Under the pieces are notes generated by a model. It ran no database searches, was not told where the DNA came from, and saw nothing but the letters and a program-made list of their open reading frames with translations. From Gammaproteobacteria bacterium (GTDB lineage: Bacteria; Pseudomonadota; Gammaproteobacteria; Pseudomonadales; Azotimanducaceae), in contig JAPOVK010000003.1 in assembly GCA_026708185.1 (NCBI GenBank), positions 90,929 through 154,928 of the forward strand: a DNA stretch of 64,000 nt. Reading direction: 5' to 3'. A program made the translations under genes and the position numbers. This document shows, one piece after another, positions 1 through 8,711 of the stretch (its first letter is position 1; each line of letters begins with the position of its first letter).

Positions 1-1786
1 CAGCCGCATCGTAGTTGACCCAGCGCCGCAGTACGCGCGTGCTCAGTTCTGTCCGCGTGGCGGCGTCGGACACGGTCGCCACCCAGCGCAGTGCCCGGGT
101 CGGGTCCGTTTCGGCCCACGTGGAAGCGAGCGTCTCCTGGCCAGCTGCGCGAACCTCGTCGTTACGGATGCGCCCCACCGCCCGAGCCGCGGCCTGGGGG
201 GCGTCCCGGGCCCACGCTCTGACGACGCCGGCAATCGCTTGACGCTGAATTCCGACAGGCTGCGAGAGCACCCAGTTCATGGCTTGGCGGGGGCTCCGCC
301 TCGCGTACTGTCCGGCGACCGCCGAGACGGCAGGACCGGAGGACAGGTCCGACGCCTCGACCCAAGCCAGCGCCGCCAACGGGTCTTCGCGAGCCCAGAC
401 GCCGAGTACGTTCCGCAGATAGCCATCGCGTTCGCCCGGCTCGACGTCGTCGGCGCGAGCCGTCCAGTTCGCGGCGGCGCGGGCGTCGTTCGATGCCCAG
501 GTCCCCAGTGCCATCATCATCGCTTCGCTACGCTCGCGGCCCCGTAGGCTGTCGGCGAGTGCCATCGCTTCGAGCGGGTCGGTTTGCGCGATCGATCCTA
601 GAGGGATGGAGAGCAGATTGGACCTGACGCGCGACGGCGGCTGGGACAGGGCCCATTCCCACGCCGCGTCCACATCCTGGCGTGCCCATTCGCTCACGAT
701 CTCCCGCTGCCAGCGCACGTGCGCCGTGCGGTCGCCGAGTTCATCGAGTGCGGCCATGGCGGCCGACGGATCCTGCTCTGCCCAAGCGTTCAAAGCGGCA
801 CGGATCGCCCGTTGGCGAGCATTGCCTGTCAGCGTCTCCGCGAACGCAATGGCATCAACAGGCGTGTCCTCAGCGATGACGGCGGCCGCGTCCGCAAGCA
901 AACCGGAGCGTTCCGGCGTCCCCGGCAGCGCCTCCGCCCAAGCGGTCGCCGCCGCCAAGTCGAGGCGTGCCCAGTGCTTGATCAGGGTCGAGAGCCAGGA
1001 TCGCCGTTGCGTGGAATGAGGTAGCTGGGCCACGGCGGCCACCGCGGCCCGGGGATCCGAGTCCGCCCAACGCTGCGCGATTCGCCAAAGCGCTTCCCTG
1101 CCGGCCGCATCCGGCTGCGACCCATGGGTGGCGACGGCCTCGCTCCAAGCCGCCACAGGGTCGTCGAGGGCGCTCTCCTGTGCCTGCATCCGTGCGAACG
1201 CGGGCAAGATTCCGAACGACTCCGCGATCTCCCGTTTCTCGTCAGGGTCGAGTGCGTCGGCGGTGCCTAGGACCGCCATGGCCGCGTAGCGCTTCTGGAG
1301 TTCCGGCAAAGTGCGGGCGTGGTCCAGCGCCGCCGCAGGGTCGTACTCGCCCCATGCGGCGAAAGCGGCGCGCACGAGCGCATCGTCGCTACCAGTCGTT
1401 GCCATGGCGGCGTTCACGGCGGCAGCCGGGTCGATTTCGGCATAGCGCGCGAGAATGACGGACTTCGTTTCTCTAGCGTCGCGTGGCCTTTCCAACGTGT
1501 CGGCTTCCGCTAGCAGCCGGTCCAGCGTCGCCGTGTCGGCGCGGCGGAGCATCTGGTAGAGCGCCGCAGTCTGCTCGAAGTCGCTCGCCAGCCGGGTGAC
1601 CTGGGCGAGGGTTCGCGGGGTGGCCGTTGCGGGTTGTTCAGCATTCGGTGCCGACAGCTTGGCGGCTGTCTCGACCGTTGGCACGTCCAGAGCCGGACCG
1701 CGCGGGACAACAATGGCGGCGACGAGGCCGACCAGAAAACCTGCGGCGACTGCGATCACGAGCTTGGCCATACGCTCTCTCGCCAT
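1..1786 (-). CDS. Tandem helical-repeat protein, N-terminally anchored (partial, runs off left edge)
   Basis: A leftward frame stays open from a start near 1786 (ATG; a second in-frame ATG at 1771) to the window edge, at least 590 residues. The N-terminus after the second ATG (MAKLVIAVAAGFLVGLVAAI) is a single hydrophobic anchor or uncleaved signal. The rest is at least ten repeats of about 32 residues with the pattern W-A-x-x-D-P-x-A-A-x-x-W-(x)n-L-P-(x)n-R, for example AAWGEYDPAAALDHARTLP, QRWADSDPRAAVAAVAQLP and NAWAEQDPSAAMAALDEL. This predicts a curved stack of helix pairs (HEAT/TPR-like) facing the periplasm, probably a binding scaffold. No catalytic motif is visible and I do not recognise a named family. 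The C-terminus lies outside the window. It is divergent from the dioxygenase at 1951. Confidence 0.75.
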   Translation of the reverse strand, partial: MARERMAKLVIAVAAGFLVGLVAAIVVPRGPALDVPTVETAAKLSAPNAEQPATATPRTLAQVTRLASDFEQTAALYQMLRRADTATLDRLLAEADTLERPRDARETKSVILARYAEIDPAAAVNAAMATTGSDDALVRAAFAAWGEYDPAAALDHARTLPELQKRYAAMAVLGTADALDPDEKREIAESFGILPAFARMQAQESALDDPVAAWSEAVATHGSQPDAAGREALWRIAQRWADSDPRAAVAAVAQLPHSTQRRSWLSTLIKHWARLDLAAATAWAEALPGTPERSGLLADAAAVIAEDTPVDAIAFAETLTGNARQRAIRAALNAWAEQDPSAAMAALDELGDRTAHVRWQREIVSEWARQDVDAAWEWALSQPPSRVRSNLLSIPLGSIAQTDPLEAMALADSLRGRERSEAMMMALGTWASNDARAAANWTARADDVEPGERDGYLRNVLGVWAREDPLAALAWVEASDLSSGPAVSAVAGQYARRSPRQAMNWVLSQPVGIQRQAIAGVVRAWARDAPQAAARAVGRIRNDEVRAAGQETLASTWAETDPTRALRWVATVSDAATRTELSTRVLRRWVNYDAA

Positions 1787-1913
1787 TCAAGCCGGGTGGC
1801 GACCCACATCCGCACTTGCGACGATGATCGCTCGCTCCGTGTCGTCGCGCAATCGAGCGGGAATGCGGACGTGGACGTGGCGGACCTACCGGTCCGCGCG
1901 CACCGCCCTACGG

Positions 1914-1919
1914 TAAGCT
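1914..1919 (+). promoter_or_regulatory. Candidate -10 element (TAAGCT)
   Basis: TAAGCT lies 31 bases upstream of the preferred ATG at 1951. It belongs to a TAWGCT motif that recurs 25-40 bases upstream of several genes in this window. No good -35 box is seen. Confidence 0.25.
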
Positions 1920-1950
1920 AGGTTCTAAAGAGGCACCATCGGGAGTGGGC

Positions 1951-3063
1951 ATGGCATCGGAAGTGACAACCGAATGGGAGGACTACCGCGCGGCTGCGCT
2001 CGAACGGGCGGCGCAACTGGGCAATCGCGGTCCGATGCGTTTCGACGACCGCGGTCGATTGGAACAGGACATTCTCGACGGCTACCGCCGCAACGGCTTT
2101 TATGTCTTCACGGGCGTTTTGGCGCAGGACGAGGTCGACGACTTGAGGCGTGAGTTCGACGCCATCCTGGACAATGCCCCGGTGGAACCCGACGGCAAAC
2201 TCGACAAGCACGGCCGGCCCGTCGAATTCCCCGGCTACTACACGATGTCGACCGACGACGACGGCTACGGCGGCGACGACACCCAACCCAAGCACGCGGT
2301 GGTCGGCCTGGTCTCGCACCCGCTGATGATGATGGACTCCGCGCTGCGCGTTTACGGCCATCCCAAGATCCTGCGCATGGTCGCGAGCGTCAACGGCGCC
2401 GACTTCGTGCCGTTCCACGAGAGCATCTTCCACAAGGGCGCGGGCGAAGGTCCGCCGACGCGCTGGCACCAGGACGGGCGCACGCACTGGACGGACGAAG
2501 GCGTCGCGTTGGAACAGCCCGACGGGTCCGGCAAGACGCACGGCTTCAACTTTTCCGTCTCCTGGTCGCGCTGCACGCCCGAGAACTGCCTCTGGGTCGT
2601 GCCCGGCAGTCACCGGCGCTGGCGGCTTGCCAACGGCGGCCAGTTTCCACCCATCACCGAGCGCCTAGCCGAGGCCGTCCCCGCGACCATGGAGCCGGGC
2701 GACTGCGTGATGGTGAACCGCAGCTCGCTGCACGGCTCGTATCCGAACCGGTCGGAGGAGCGGCGCATCACCATGGTCCTCGGCTTCCACAAGCGCGACT
2801 CCGCGATCGGTACATCGACCACCAACGTGCATGCGTTCAAGAAGCCGGGCATTCAGAAAGCCGTGACGTACTCCACCGACTACGTACTCCGGAGGGCGCG
2901 GATGATCCCGCTGGCCATCGATGCGCGACGCCAGCAGTTTCCCGACGAGGAGGCCTACGAGTACGAAGGCACCTATACCGGCGACGCCACCTGGAACGAG
3001 CGCACACGCTCGGAGATCAGTCGCGAAGGCGACGAGTACTGGCAGCGGGACATCACGCTGTAG
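1951..3063 (+). CDS. Phytanoyl-CoA dioxygenase (PhyH) family protein
   Basis: A 370-residue Fe(II)/2-oxoglutarate-dependent dioxygenase of the PhyH family, likely hydroxylating a small organic or lipid-derived substrate in the cytoplasm; the substrate is unknown. The metal-binding H-x-D is in RWHQDGRTHW (about residues 173 and 175). The distal histidine is in NRSSLHGSYPNRS (about 261), and an arginine about 11 residues later would bind 2-oxoglutarate. The ATG at 1951 is preferred because GGGAG sits 5 bases upstream; an in-frame GTG at 1945 is the alternative. It shares layout and motifs (GFYVF near the N-terminus, LRxYGHP, WHQDG-THW, NCLWVVPG) with the gene at 21804, so the two are paralogues. 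Function is by family only. Confidence 0.88.
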   Translation: MASEVTTEWEDYRAAALERAAQLGNRGPMRFDDRGRLEQDILDGYRRNGFYVFTGVLAQDEVDDLRREFDAILDNAPVEPDGKLDKHGRPVEFPGYYTMSTDDDGYGGDDTQPKHAVVGLVSHPLMMMDSALRVYGHPKILRMVASVNGADFVPFHESIFHKGAGEGPPTRWHQDGRTHWTDEGVALEQPDGSGKTHGFNFSVSWSRCTPENCLWVVPGSHRRWRLANGGQFPPITERLAEAVPATMEPGDCVMVNRSSLHGSYPNRSEERRITMVLGFHKRDSAIGTSTTNVHAFKKPGIQKAVTYSTDYVLRRARMIPLAIDARRQQFPDEEAYEYEGTYTGDATWNERTRSEISREGDEYWQRDITL

Positions 3064-3068
3064 GCGAC

Positions 3069-3968
3069 CTACAAGCGGTGCATGCCCTTCGGCGGTAGCG
3101 GCAGTGCGATCCGCGCCAACGTTTCGGTCAGCCCGGTCAGCCGGATACCCAACGCGTTGGCAGCCGGCTCCGGGTCGATGTCGTCGTCGTGGTCAAGCAC
3201 GCCGAGCATGTCGGCGGTCAGCGGCGGGTTGGGGCTGAGCGCCCCGAGCAGCGCCGCCACGCCGTAGCCTAACGCCAGTGGCAGCGAGACGGTTCGCGTG
3301 CCCACCGCCGAGGCGACGGCAATCAGGTCGCTGCGCGGCAAGGCTTGCGGCCCGGCGAGTTCGAGGACGCCCGTAGGGGCATCCGTGGCCAAGCCGGCGA
3401 GCACCGCATCGACGACGTCGCCCGCATAGATCGGCTGTTCCATGCTCTCGCCACGGAACGTGAGCGCGGTGCGCTTGCGGGCGTTCCCGAGCAGGCTCGC
3501 GGCCGCGTAATCCCCTTCGCCGAGCACCATGGGTACACGCAGCACCAAGCTCGGGATCGGTCCCCGTGCAAGGAGCGACTCGGCCAAGGCCTTCGTGGCC
3601 AGGCACCGATTGCGCGAGCCTTCCTGAGCGCCGAGGATCGACAGGTACACGATGCGTTTGACGGCTGCATTGGTCGCCGCTTCGAGCAACGCCTGCGTGG
3701 CCTCCACATGGGCCGACCGGTAGGTTGCGCCCCCGCCTTCCTTGATGATGCCCACCAAGTGGACGATGGCATCGCAGTTCGCGCACGCGTCGGTCAGGCC
3801 GGCAATGTCGCCGTAGTCCACGATGCGGACGTCCGGGTGACCGGCGACCTGAGCCGCCGCACGCTCCGAGCGGACAATGGCCCGGGTTGTCCACGACGCC
3901 TCGCCGGAGGCGGCAAGCAAACGCCGGCCCAAGTGCCCATTGGCACCGGTGACAAGCAGCGTGGGCAC
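3069..3968 (-). CDS. NAD(P)-binding SDR-like protein (NDUFA9/NmrA-type epimerase family)
   Basis: A 299-residue atypical short-chain dehydrogenase. The Rossmann nucleotide-binding motif is TGANGHLG at residues 7-14. Typical downstream strands follow (IVDYGDIAGL, CDAIVHLVGI, IVYLSILGA), and the fold continues to a C-terminal substrate lobe. It resembles proteins annotated as NAD-dependent epimerases or complex I NDUFA9-like proteins, which bind NAD(P)H and often act on sugars or quinone-related substrates. The classical YxxxK catalytic pair is not clear, so enzymatic activity is uncertain. The gene at 3984 lies 15 bases upstream on the same strand, so they are probably cotranscribed. It converges on the dioxygenase ending at 3063 with only 5 bases between the genes. 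Confidence 0.8.
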   Translation of the reverse strand: MPTLLVTGANGHLGRRLLAASGEASWTTRAIVRSERAAAQVAGHPDVRIVDYGDIAGLTDACANCDAIVHLVGIIKEGGGATYRSAHVEATQALLEAATNAAVKRIVYLSILGAQEGSRNRCLATKALAESLLARGPIPSLVLRVPMVLGEGDYAAASLLGNARKRTALTFRGESMEQPIYAGDVVDAVLAGLATDAPTGVLELAGPQALPRSDLIAVASAVGTRTVSLPLALGYGVAALLGALSPNPPLTADMLGVLDHDDDIDPEPAANALGIRLTGLTETLARIALPLPPKGMHRL

Positions 3969-3983
3969 GCGCTTCCCCGCGCT

Positions 3984-4898
3984 TCAAGCCCGCAATTCAG
4001 CGATCCGCTCTACACACCGGCTCTCGAGGTCGCGTGCCTTGGTCACCAACAGGTGCTTCTGCTCGGCTGGCGCCGTCTTGTCGGAAGCACGGTACAGGAG
4101 CCTAGACAGCGCCCTGTAATCGACGGCCAAGAGACGAGCGCGCTGCCGGTCGATCGCGCCGGGGAACTCCGCAGCGGCCACGCTTTGGAAGTAGTCGCCG
4201 GCCCGTTCGCGGCACTCGGCCCACACCACCGCATTCCACCAATTGCCGTGTTCGTCGCCATGCCCGGCGTCGATCGCGCCGAGCCAGTTGGCGTAGGCCG
4301 CCGCACCGAGGCCGTAGTGCTCTTCCACATAGCGGTCTGAGTTCTCCCACACCTCCACCGCGAAATCGAGCGCCTCGTGGACGGGCGTCTTGGACGGCGG
4401 GGGCGCTTCAGTGAACTTGAAGAACGTCACCGGTGGGCCGGCGGCGTATTCCTGCCAAGTGCCGAAAGTCAACCGACTAGGCGTGCTGTCAACGGCCGCA
4501 CTCCAGGGTTGCGCGGCGATGAAGCCCTCATCGTCGTAGCCGAGCAGCAACTGGTTGTCGAGGTTCAAGAGCGAACACACCGCGCCTTCGTCCATGGCGC
4601 ACTTGACCCTGCCTTCCAGGTCAGCCTTCTCGTCCGCGGTGCTCGTCGCCGCGAGCAGCGTGCCGAGCGTTTCCATGTCGAGGCCCAGGTTGCGGACGAG
4701 ACGCATGAACGTCTCGTAGTTCCAGACGTACGGGCCGCTCGGACACAGTTCTTCGTGGATGTTGATGACGAATGCATGTCCCGACACCACGAAGGCCTCC
4801 GCGGCGGTGTGGTCCAAGCCGTAATGGTCGAGTGCGCCCTTGACCACCCCCATGAGCGAGGTGTCGTACGGCGGCTGTTCGAGGCCCGCGAACTGCAT
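3984..4898 (-). CDS. Hypothetical protein, possibly papain-like fold (BtrH N-terminal type)
   Basis: 304 residues. The start at 4898 is chosen over a longer frame (4940) because AAGGGAG precedes it by about 8 bases. The N-terminal half (LMGVVKGALDHYGL, then AMDEGAVCSLLN and DEGFIAAQPW) resembles the BtrH_N/C39-like cysteine-peptidase fold seen in many hypothetical proteins. A Cys at the expected catalytic place near residue 15 is absent, so if the fold call is right it is probably non-catalytic. The C-terminal half is helical and rich in Trp and acidic residues (GDEHGNWWNAVVWAECRERA). There is no signal peptide or membrane segment. It lies directly upstream of the SDR gene. The fold assignment is tentative. 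Confidence 0.6.
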   Translation of the reverse strand: MQFAGLEQPPYDTSLMGVVKGALDHYGLDHTAAEAFVVSGHAFVINIHEELCPSGPYVWNYETFMRLVRNLGLDMETLGTLLAATSTADEKADLEGRVKCAMDEGAVCSLLNLDNQLLLGYDDEGFIAAQPWSAAVDSTPSRLTFGTWQEYAAGPPVTFFKFTEAPPPSKTPVHEALDFAVEVWENSDRYVEEHYGLGAAAYANWLGAIDAGHGDEHGNWWNAVVWAECRERAGDYFQSVAAAEFPGAIDRQRARLLAVDYRALSRLLYRASDKTAPAEQKHLLVTKARDLESRCVERIAELRA

Positions 4899-4928
4899 GC
4901 GTTCGCTCCCTTGAGACAAAGACCGGTT

Positions 4929-4934
4929 AGCATA
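4929..4934 (-). promoter_or_regulatory. Candidate -10 element (TATGCT on the minus strand)
   Basis: The minus strand reads TTATGCT about 31 bases upstream of the ATG at 4898. It matches the TAWGCT element seen before several other genes here. No convincing -35 box. Confidence 0.3.
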
Positions 4935-4968
4935 ATGCAAGAACAGCGCCTAAGGACCCCTTGATCGC

Positions 4969-5571
4969 GTGGACGACTCTTCCCTGCCGCCGGACGCGCG
5001 CAATCCGTTGCTGACGCTGGCCAATGCCATCTCGGCGGCGCGCCTCGTAGCAGCCCCTTTCTCGTTGGCCGCAGTGCTCGGCGGCGCATGGCTCGTCGCC
5101 GGCGGGATCTTCGTCGCGGCGGTGGCCAGCGACTTCCTCGATGGCTTTGTCGCCCGCCGCCGTGGCACCGCATCGGCCCTCGGCGGCATTCTCGACCACA
5201 CCGCCGACGCCGTATTCGTCACGCTCACGTTGTGGGCAATCGCCTATGGCGAGGCGCAGGTTCGAAGCGACGTGGTCCCAGGCATCCTGCCACTGTTCAT
5301 CGCCTTGGCCTTCCTACAGTACCTGCTCGACTCCAAGGCCTTGGCCGGCCAGCCGTTGCGTACGAGCTTCCTTGGCCGCGTCAACGGCATCGCCTACTTC
5401 GTCGTGGTCGGGGTGGTGGTCATTCGCAACGCCCTCGGAATCGGCTGGCTGGCCGACGAGGTGATCTACTGGTCTTGTCTCGCCGTGGTGGTGTCGACGT
5501 TGATCTCGATGCTCGACCGACTGCGAACATTGATGAAGACGCCAACGTCAGGGGGGAAGAACGACTCATGA
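4969..5571 (+). CDS. CDP-alcohol phosphatidyltransferase family membrane protein
   Basis: 200 residues with about six transmembrane segments. The family signature D-x2-D-G-x2-A-R-x8-G-x3-D-x3-D is complete: D55, D58, G59, A62, R63, G72, D76 and D80 (SDFLDGFVARR then GGILDHTAD). Such enzymes transfer a phosphoalcohol from a CDP-alcohol to a second alcohol in the inner membrane, making phospholipid head groups. The acceptor cannot be read from the sequence. The start is GTG at 4969, or possibly TTG at 4961; both are weak. Its stop overlaps the next gene's ATG (ATGA), indicating translational coupling. Confidence 0.82.
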   Translation: MDDSSLPPDARNPLLTLANAISAARLVAAPFSLAAVLGGAWLVAGGIFVAAVASDFLDGFVARRRGTASALGGILDHTADAVFVTLTLWAIAYGEAQVRSDVVPGILPLFIALAFLQYLLDSKALAGQPLRTSFLGRVNGIAYFVVVGVVVIRNALGIGWLADEVIYWSCLAVVVSTLISMLDRLRTLMKTPTSGGKNDS

Positions 5572-6377
5572 AGATCGGCTTATTCGGCATCGGTTCCGGC
5601 ATCTGCGCGGATCCCGGCGTCGCCAGACGCATCGCACAGCGCGCGGAGGCACTCGGCTTCGACTCGCTGTGGACCGGCGAACACGTGGTCCTGCCGGATC
5701 CGCGCCAAGCCCCGTCGCCAGCACCGCCCGACTTCGCGATGCTGCATCCATCCACCTCGCTCGCCTACCTCGCCGGCGTGACCGAACGCGTCAAGCTCGG
5801 CACCGGGATCACCTTGATCGCCCAACGCAACCCCGTCGTGCTCGCGAAGGAAATGGCCAGCCTGGACGTCGTCTCCGGCGGCCGGTTGCTGCTTGGCATC
5901 GGGGCTGGCTACCTGCACCAGGAGTTCGCAGCCCTAGGTGTCAATTTCCGCGAACGCGGCGCCCGCACCGACGAGTACGTCGCCGCCATGCGTGCGCTGT
6001 GGAACGACGACAAGCCGTCATTCAGCGGCCGATTCGTCAGTTTCGACAACATCCAGACCATGCCGCGACCGGTCCAGGACGGCGGTCCGCCGATCATCGT
6101 GGGTGGGGCAAGCGATGCCGCGCTCAAGCGCACGGTCGACTACGCCCAAGGCTGGTACGGGTTCGCGCTCGACGTGGCGCAGACCGCCGCAGTCCTCGAA
6201 CGGCTTCGCGGTTTCGGGGGCGACGGCCTTGAGATCAGCGTAACGCCATCGGTCCGCTTGGACGCCGACGTAGTTGGCCAGTACGCCGACCTCGGCGTCC
6301 ACCGGCTGATCGCGCTGATGCCGCAAACCGAGGAACGCACCATGGCGGCGCTCGAGGACATGGCCGCGCTGATGTGA
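5568..6377 (+). CDS. Luciferase-like monooxygenase (LLM class flavin/F420-dependent oxidoreductase)
   Basis: 269 residues. The start ATG at 5568 overlaps the previous stop (ATGA) and has a G-rich Shine-Dalgarno (GGGGGGAAG) upstream. The frame extends further upstream, but that part is a shadow of the phosphatidyltransferase gene. Family hallmarks of the bacterial luciferase TIM barrel are clear: RAEALGFDSLWTGEHV, VKLGTGITLIAQRNPVVLAKEMASLD, GGRLLLGIGAGY, MPRPVQDGGPPIIVGG. These enzymes use FMNH2 or F420H2 to oxidise or reduce organic substrates. The cofactor cannot be decided here. Coupling with a lipid-type phosphatidyltransferase is suggestive only. Confidence 0.87.
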   Translation: MKIGLFGIGSGICADPGVARRIAQRAEALGFDSLWTGEHVVLPDPRQAPSPAPPDFAMLHPSTSLAYLAGVTERVKLGTGITLIAQRNPVVLAKEMASLDVVSGGRLLLGIGAGYLHQEFAALGVNFRERGARTDEYVAAMRALWNDDKPSFSGRFVSFDNIQTMPRPVQDGGPPIIVGGASDAALKRTVDYAQGWYGFALDVAQTAAVLERLRGFGGDGLEISVTPSVRLDADVVGQYADLGVHRLIALMPQTEERTMAALEDMAALM

Positions 6378-6411
6378 TGAGCCGAGTTGCATCGAAGGAT
6401 TCGCTTAGGCT

Positions 6412-6417
6412 TATGCT
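6412..6417 (+). promoter_or_regulatory. Candidate promoter (-10 TATGCT)
   Basis: TATGCT lies 30 bases before the ATG at 6448. A TTGCAT sits upstream at 6387-6392, but the 19-base spacer is long. Confidence 0.3.
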
Positions 6418-6447
6418 TCGCTCGCACCTCATGTAACGGAAGACCTG

Positions 6448-6768
6448 ATGATCGTCACCACCACGCCGTCCATCGAAGACAAGAGCATTCGCCAATACCA
6501 CGGCATCGTCACGGGTGAAGCCATCGTGGGCGCGAACATCTTCCGCGATTTCTTCGCAGGCATTCGCGACATAGTCGGCGGACGGTCGCAGGCCTACGAA
6601 GCCGAACTCGCCAAGGCTCGCGAGATCGCCTTGGGCGAGATGACCGACGAAGCGGCGGCCCATGGTGCGAACGCCGTCGTCGGCGTCGACCTCGATTACG
6701 AGGTGGTCGGCCAGGGCGGCAGCATGCTCATGGTCTCCGCCAGTGGCACGGCGGTGACGGTGCGATAG
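6448..6768 (+). CDS. YbjQ/UPF0145 family protein
   Basis: 106 residues, the usual length for the family. Conserved features are [27 protein letters not shown] near the N-terminus, the central AREIALGEM, and the C-terminal [17 protein letters not shown] with a closing beta strand ([11 protein letters not shown]). Members form compact homo-oligomers related to the dodecin-like/YjfJ superfamily, and their biochemical role is not established. There is no signal peptide. It lies between the luciferase-like gene and the PhyH-HEAT gene (7 bases downstream), so cotranscription with the latter is likely. Confidence 0.88.
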   Translation: MIVTTTPSIEDKSIRQYHGIVTGEAIVGANIFRDFFAGIRDIVGGRSQAYEAELAKAREIALGEMTDEAAAHGANAVVGVDLDYEVVGQGGSMLMVSASGTAVTVR

Positions 6769-6775
6769 GGCGAGT

Positions 6776-8629
6776 ATGCCCCCTGATCCCGAGACCCTGG
6801 CCTTCGCGCCGGAGCGCTTGATCCAGGACTTCGTCAGCCGCGGCCTAGTGGTGCTGGGGCCCGACGATCTCGGCATCCCCGCCGCCGTCCACGACACGAT
6901 CTACGAGAAGGAGAAGGCGGCGGTCGGCGCCAAACGCCGCGTCACCGCAACGACCATTCCCGAGATCCTCGAGGTCGTCAATGCACCGGGCGTCGTGGCG
7001 GCCTGCGACCGGCTGGTGGGGCCGAACTGGGCCATCGTACCGTTCACGCACAACACGCCGTTCGCGAGCGGTGCCTACGACCAGCATTGGCACAAGGACG
7101 ACAACGGGCCTTACAACATGCGCAAGCACCGGCATCACCATGCCGTGCAGGTCGAGATGCTGTACTACCCGCAGGCGGTCGCCCACGACATGGGGCCAAC
7201 CGCCGTTGTTCCCTACTCGCAGTACTGGACGTTCAACCACGAGGAGAACCACGACAACTTCGCTGGCGCCGACCACCTCGACTTCGGCTACCAGTTGGAC
7301 GGCATGCAGCGCGTTCCCGCAAGCGGTCCCGACTGCCCTTACCCGCAAGCAGACGTCGTGATGCGGCGCACGCCGCACGACCTTCGCATGCGCGAGGCGA
7401 TCGATGACACGGGGTGGCCGTTGGTCGCGCCGTTCGAGGTCGCGCCGCTCACCGCCGGCAGCGTGGTGCTGTATTCCCACAACCTGTTCCACCGGGCCAA
7501 TCACCGGCGCGACGACTGGCACACCTGGAAGTCCCGGCCGCGCTTCATGTGGCGTTTCTGGTTGTATCGGACCACCGACCCGGACTCGGATTCACGCGAT
7601 CCCGAAGAGCTCGATTGGGGCGGCTTGGGCGTCGATCCCGTCACCGGCCTCGACTACGCCGCGGCGCCCGACGACGCGACCGCCGTGTGGCGGCATCACT
7701 ATCACTGGATGCACAACGGACGCCGTCCCGCAGCCGTCGCTGGCGACGTCACGCCGCTCAAGGCGCAGCTGAAGGCTTCCGGCGAACACAACGAGCCGCA
7801 GCGCCTCGGCGCCGCCTACAAGCTTGCCGCCAGCGCGGACCGCGAGGCGGCTCTCGCCGTCCTAGGGAACGGCCTGCGAGACGAACGCGAGACCGTGCGG
7901 CGCGCGGCGTTGTACGGTCTCGTTGCCACCGGCGCGGATGCCACGCCGCTATTGCTCGACGCCGTGGAGTCGCCTGTCAGGTGGGTGCGGCGCGCGGCGT
8001 TATGCGCTATCGGCGATGCGGCGCCCCTCACGCCGGCAGTGCTCGCCGCAGTCGAGGGCCGCCTGTCGACCGACGACTCCGTGTACGTCCGCTCCGTTGC
8101 TGCCGGCGCATTGGGCTGTCTCGGACGACGCGCCGTCGCAACCAATGTCGGCAAGACGCTCCTCCCGACTTGCTTGGACGCGCTCGTCGCCTGCCTAGGC
8201 CGTGAACGGAACCGGCTCGGCATGAACATCGCGCAAGACCGCAGCATCAAGTTGGTGCGCCCGACCGACGAATGCGACGTCTGCGAGGGGATCGGCATCG
8301 ACTACGGGGTCGACCGCTTCGAGCCGGTGCGCTCGGTCGTCCGGGAAAACGCGCTCTGGTCAGCGGTGATCCTGTGCTCTCACGGCGTCGACGTCCTCGG
8401 TTCTTCGCTCGGCGCCGCGGTCGAGGCCCTCGCGCACGTCGTACGCACCGACAGGAACGTCTTCAGTGTTGGCTTGGCAGCCGACGCCTTGGGCCGGCTC
8501 GCCAACGCACGGGATGCGGATTCCGCCCTCGACCTCGCGAGCAGGCTCGACGAATTGCTCGGCGAGTTGCCGATCCACAGCTGGGAAGCCTTCGTTCGCG
8601 GTGGCGTTGATCCCGCCGCCGTCGGCTAA
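6776..8629 (+). CDS. PhyH-family dioxygenase fused to C-terminal HEAT-like repeats
   Basis: 617 residues. Residues 1-320 are a phytanoyl-CoA dioxygenase-like domain: metal-binding H106-x-D108 (QHWHKDD), a distal His in LFHRANHR (about 239), and basic residues (R254-R260) placed for 2-oxoglutarate. Residues about 325-600 are helical repeats with the phrasing ERETVRRAALYGLVATG, PVRWVRRAALCAIGDAAP and DSVYVRSVAAGALGCLG, which is the HEAT/PBS-lyase pattern. A CDVCEG pair near residue 502 might bind metal. The combination suggests a hydroxylase tethered to a protein partner, which is inference. The domain is distant from the other three PhyH genes of the window. The start ATG follows the ybjQ stop by 7 bases. 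Confidence 0.82.
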   Translation: MPPDPETLAFAPERLIQDFVSRGLVVLGPDDLGIPAAVHDTIYEKEKAAVGAKRRVTATTIPEILEVVNAPGVVAACDRLVGPNWAIVPFTHNTPFASGAYDQHWHKDDNGPYNMRKHRHHHAVQVEMLYYPQAVAHDMGPTAVVPYSQYWTFNHEENHDNFAGADHLDFGYQLDGMQRVPASGPDCPYPQADVVMRRTPHDLRMREAIDDTGWPLVAPFEVAPLTAGSVVLYSHNLFHRANHRRDDWHTWKSRPRFMWRFWLYRTTDPDSDSRDPEELDWGGLGVDPVTGLDYAAAPDDATAVWRHHYHWMHNGRRPAAVAGDVTPLKAQLKASGEHNEPQRLGAAYKLAASADREAALAVLGNGLRDERETVRRAALYGLVATGADATPLLLDAVESPVRWVRRAALCAIGDAAPLTPAVLAAVEGRLSTDDSVYVRSVAAGALGCLGRRAVATNVGKTLLPTCLDALVACLGRERNRLGMNIAQDRSIKLVRPTDECDVCEGIGIDYGVDRFEPVRSVVRENALWSAVILCSHGVDVLGSSLGAAVEALAHVVRTDRNVFSVGLAADALGRLANARDADSALDLASRLDELLGELPIHSWEAFVRGGVDPAAVG

Positions 8630-8677
8630 CCGGAACCCGCCTCCCAGCGCATCGGCTACCCGTAACACGCCGTCTGT

Positions 8678-8683
8678 TATGCT
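8678..8683 (+). promoter_or_regulatory. Candidate -10 element (TATGCT)
   Basis: TTATGCT ends 28 bases before the ATG at 8712. It is the same motif as before 4898, 6448 and 17755. Confidence 0.3.
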
Positions 8684-8711
8684 CAATGAGACTCTTGGGC
8701 ATGGGAGACCC

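Noticed and set aside
239..1019. Several rightward frames of 65-137 codons at the left end
   Set aside because: They are shadows of the leftward repeat protein, whose frame shows clear periodicity and stays open from 1786 to the edge.
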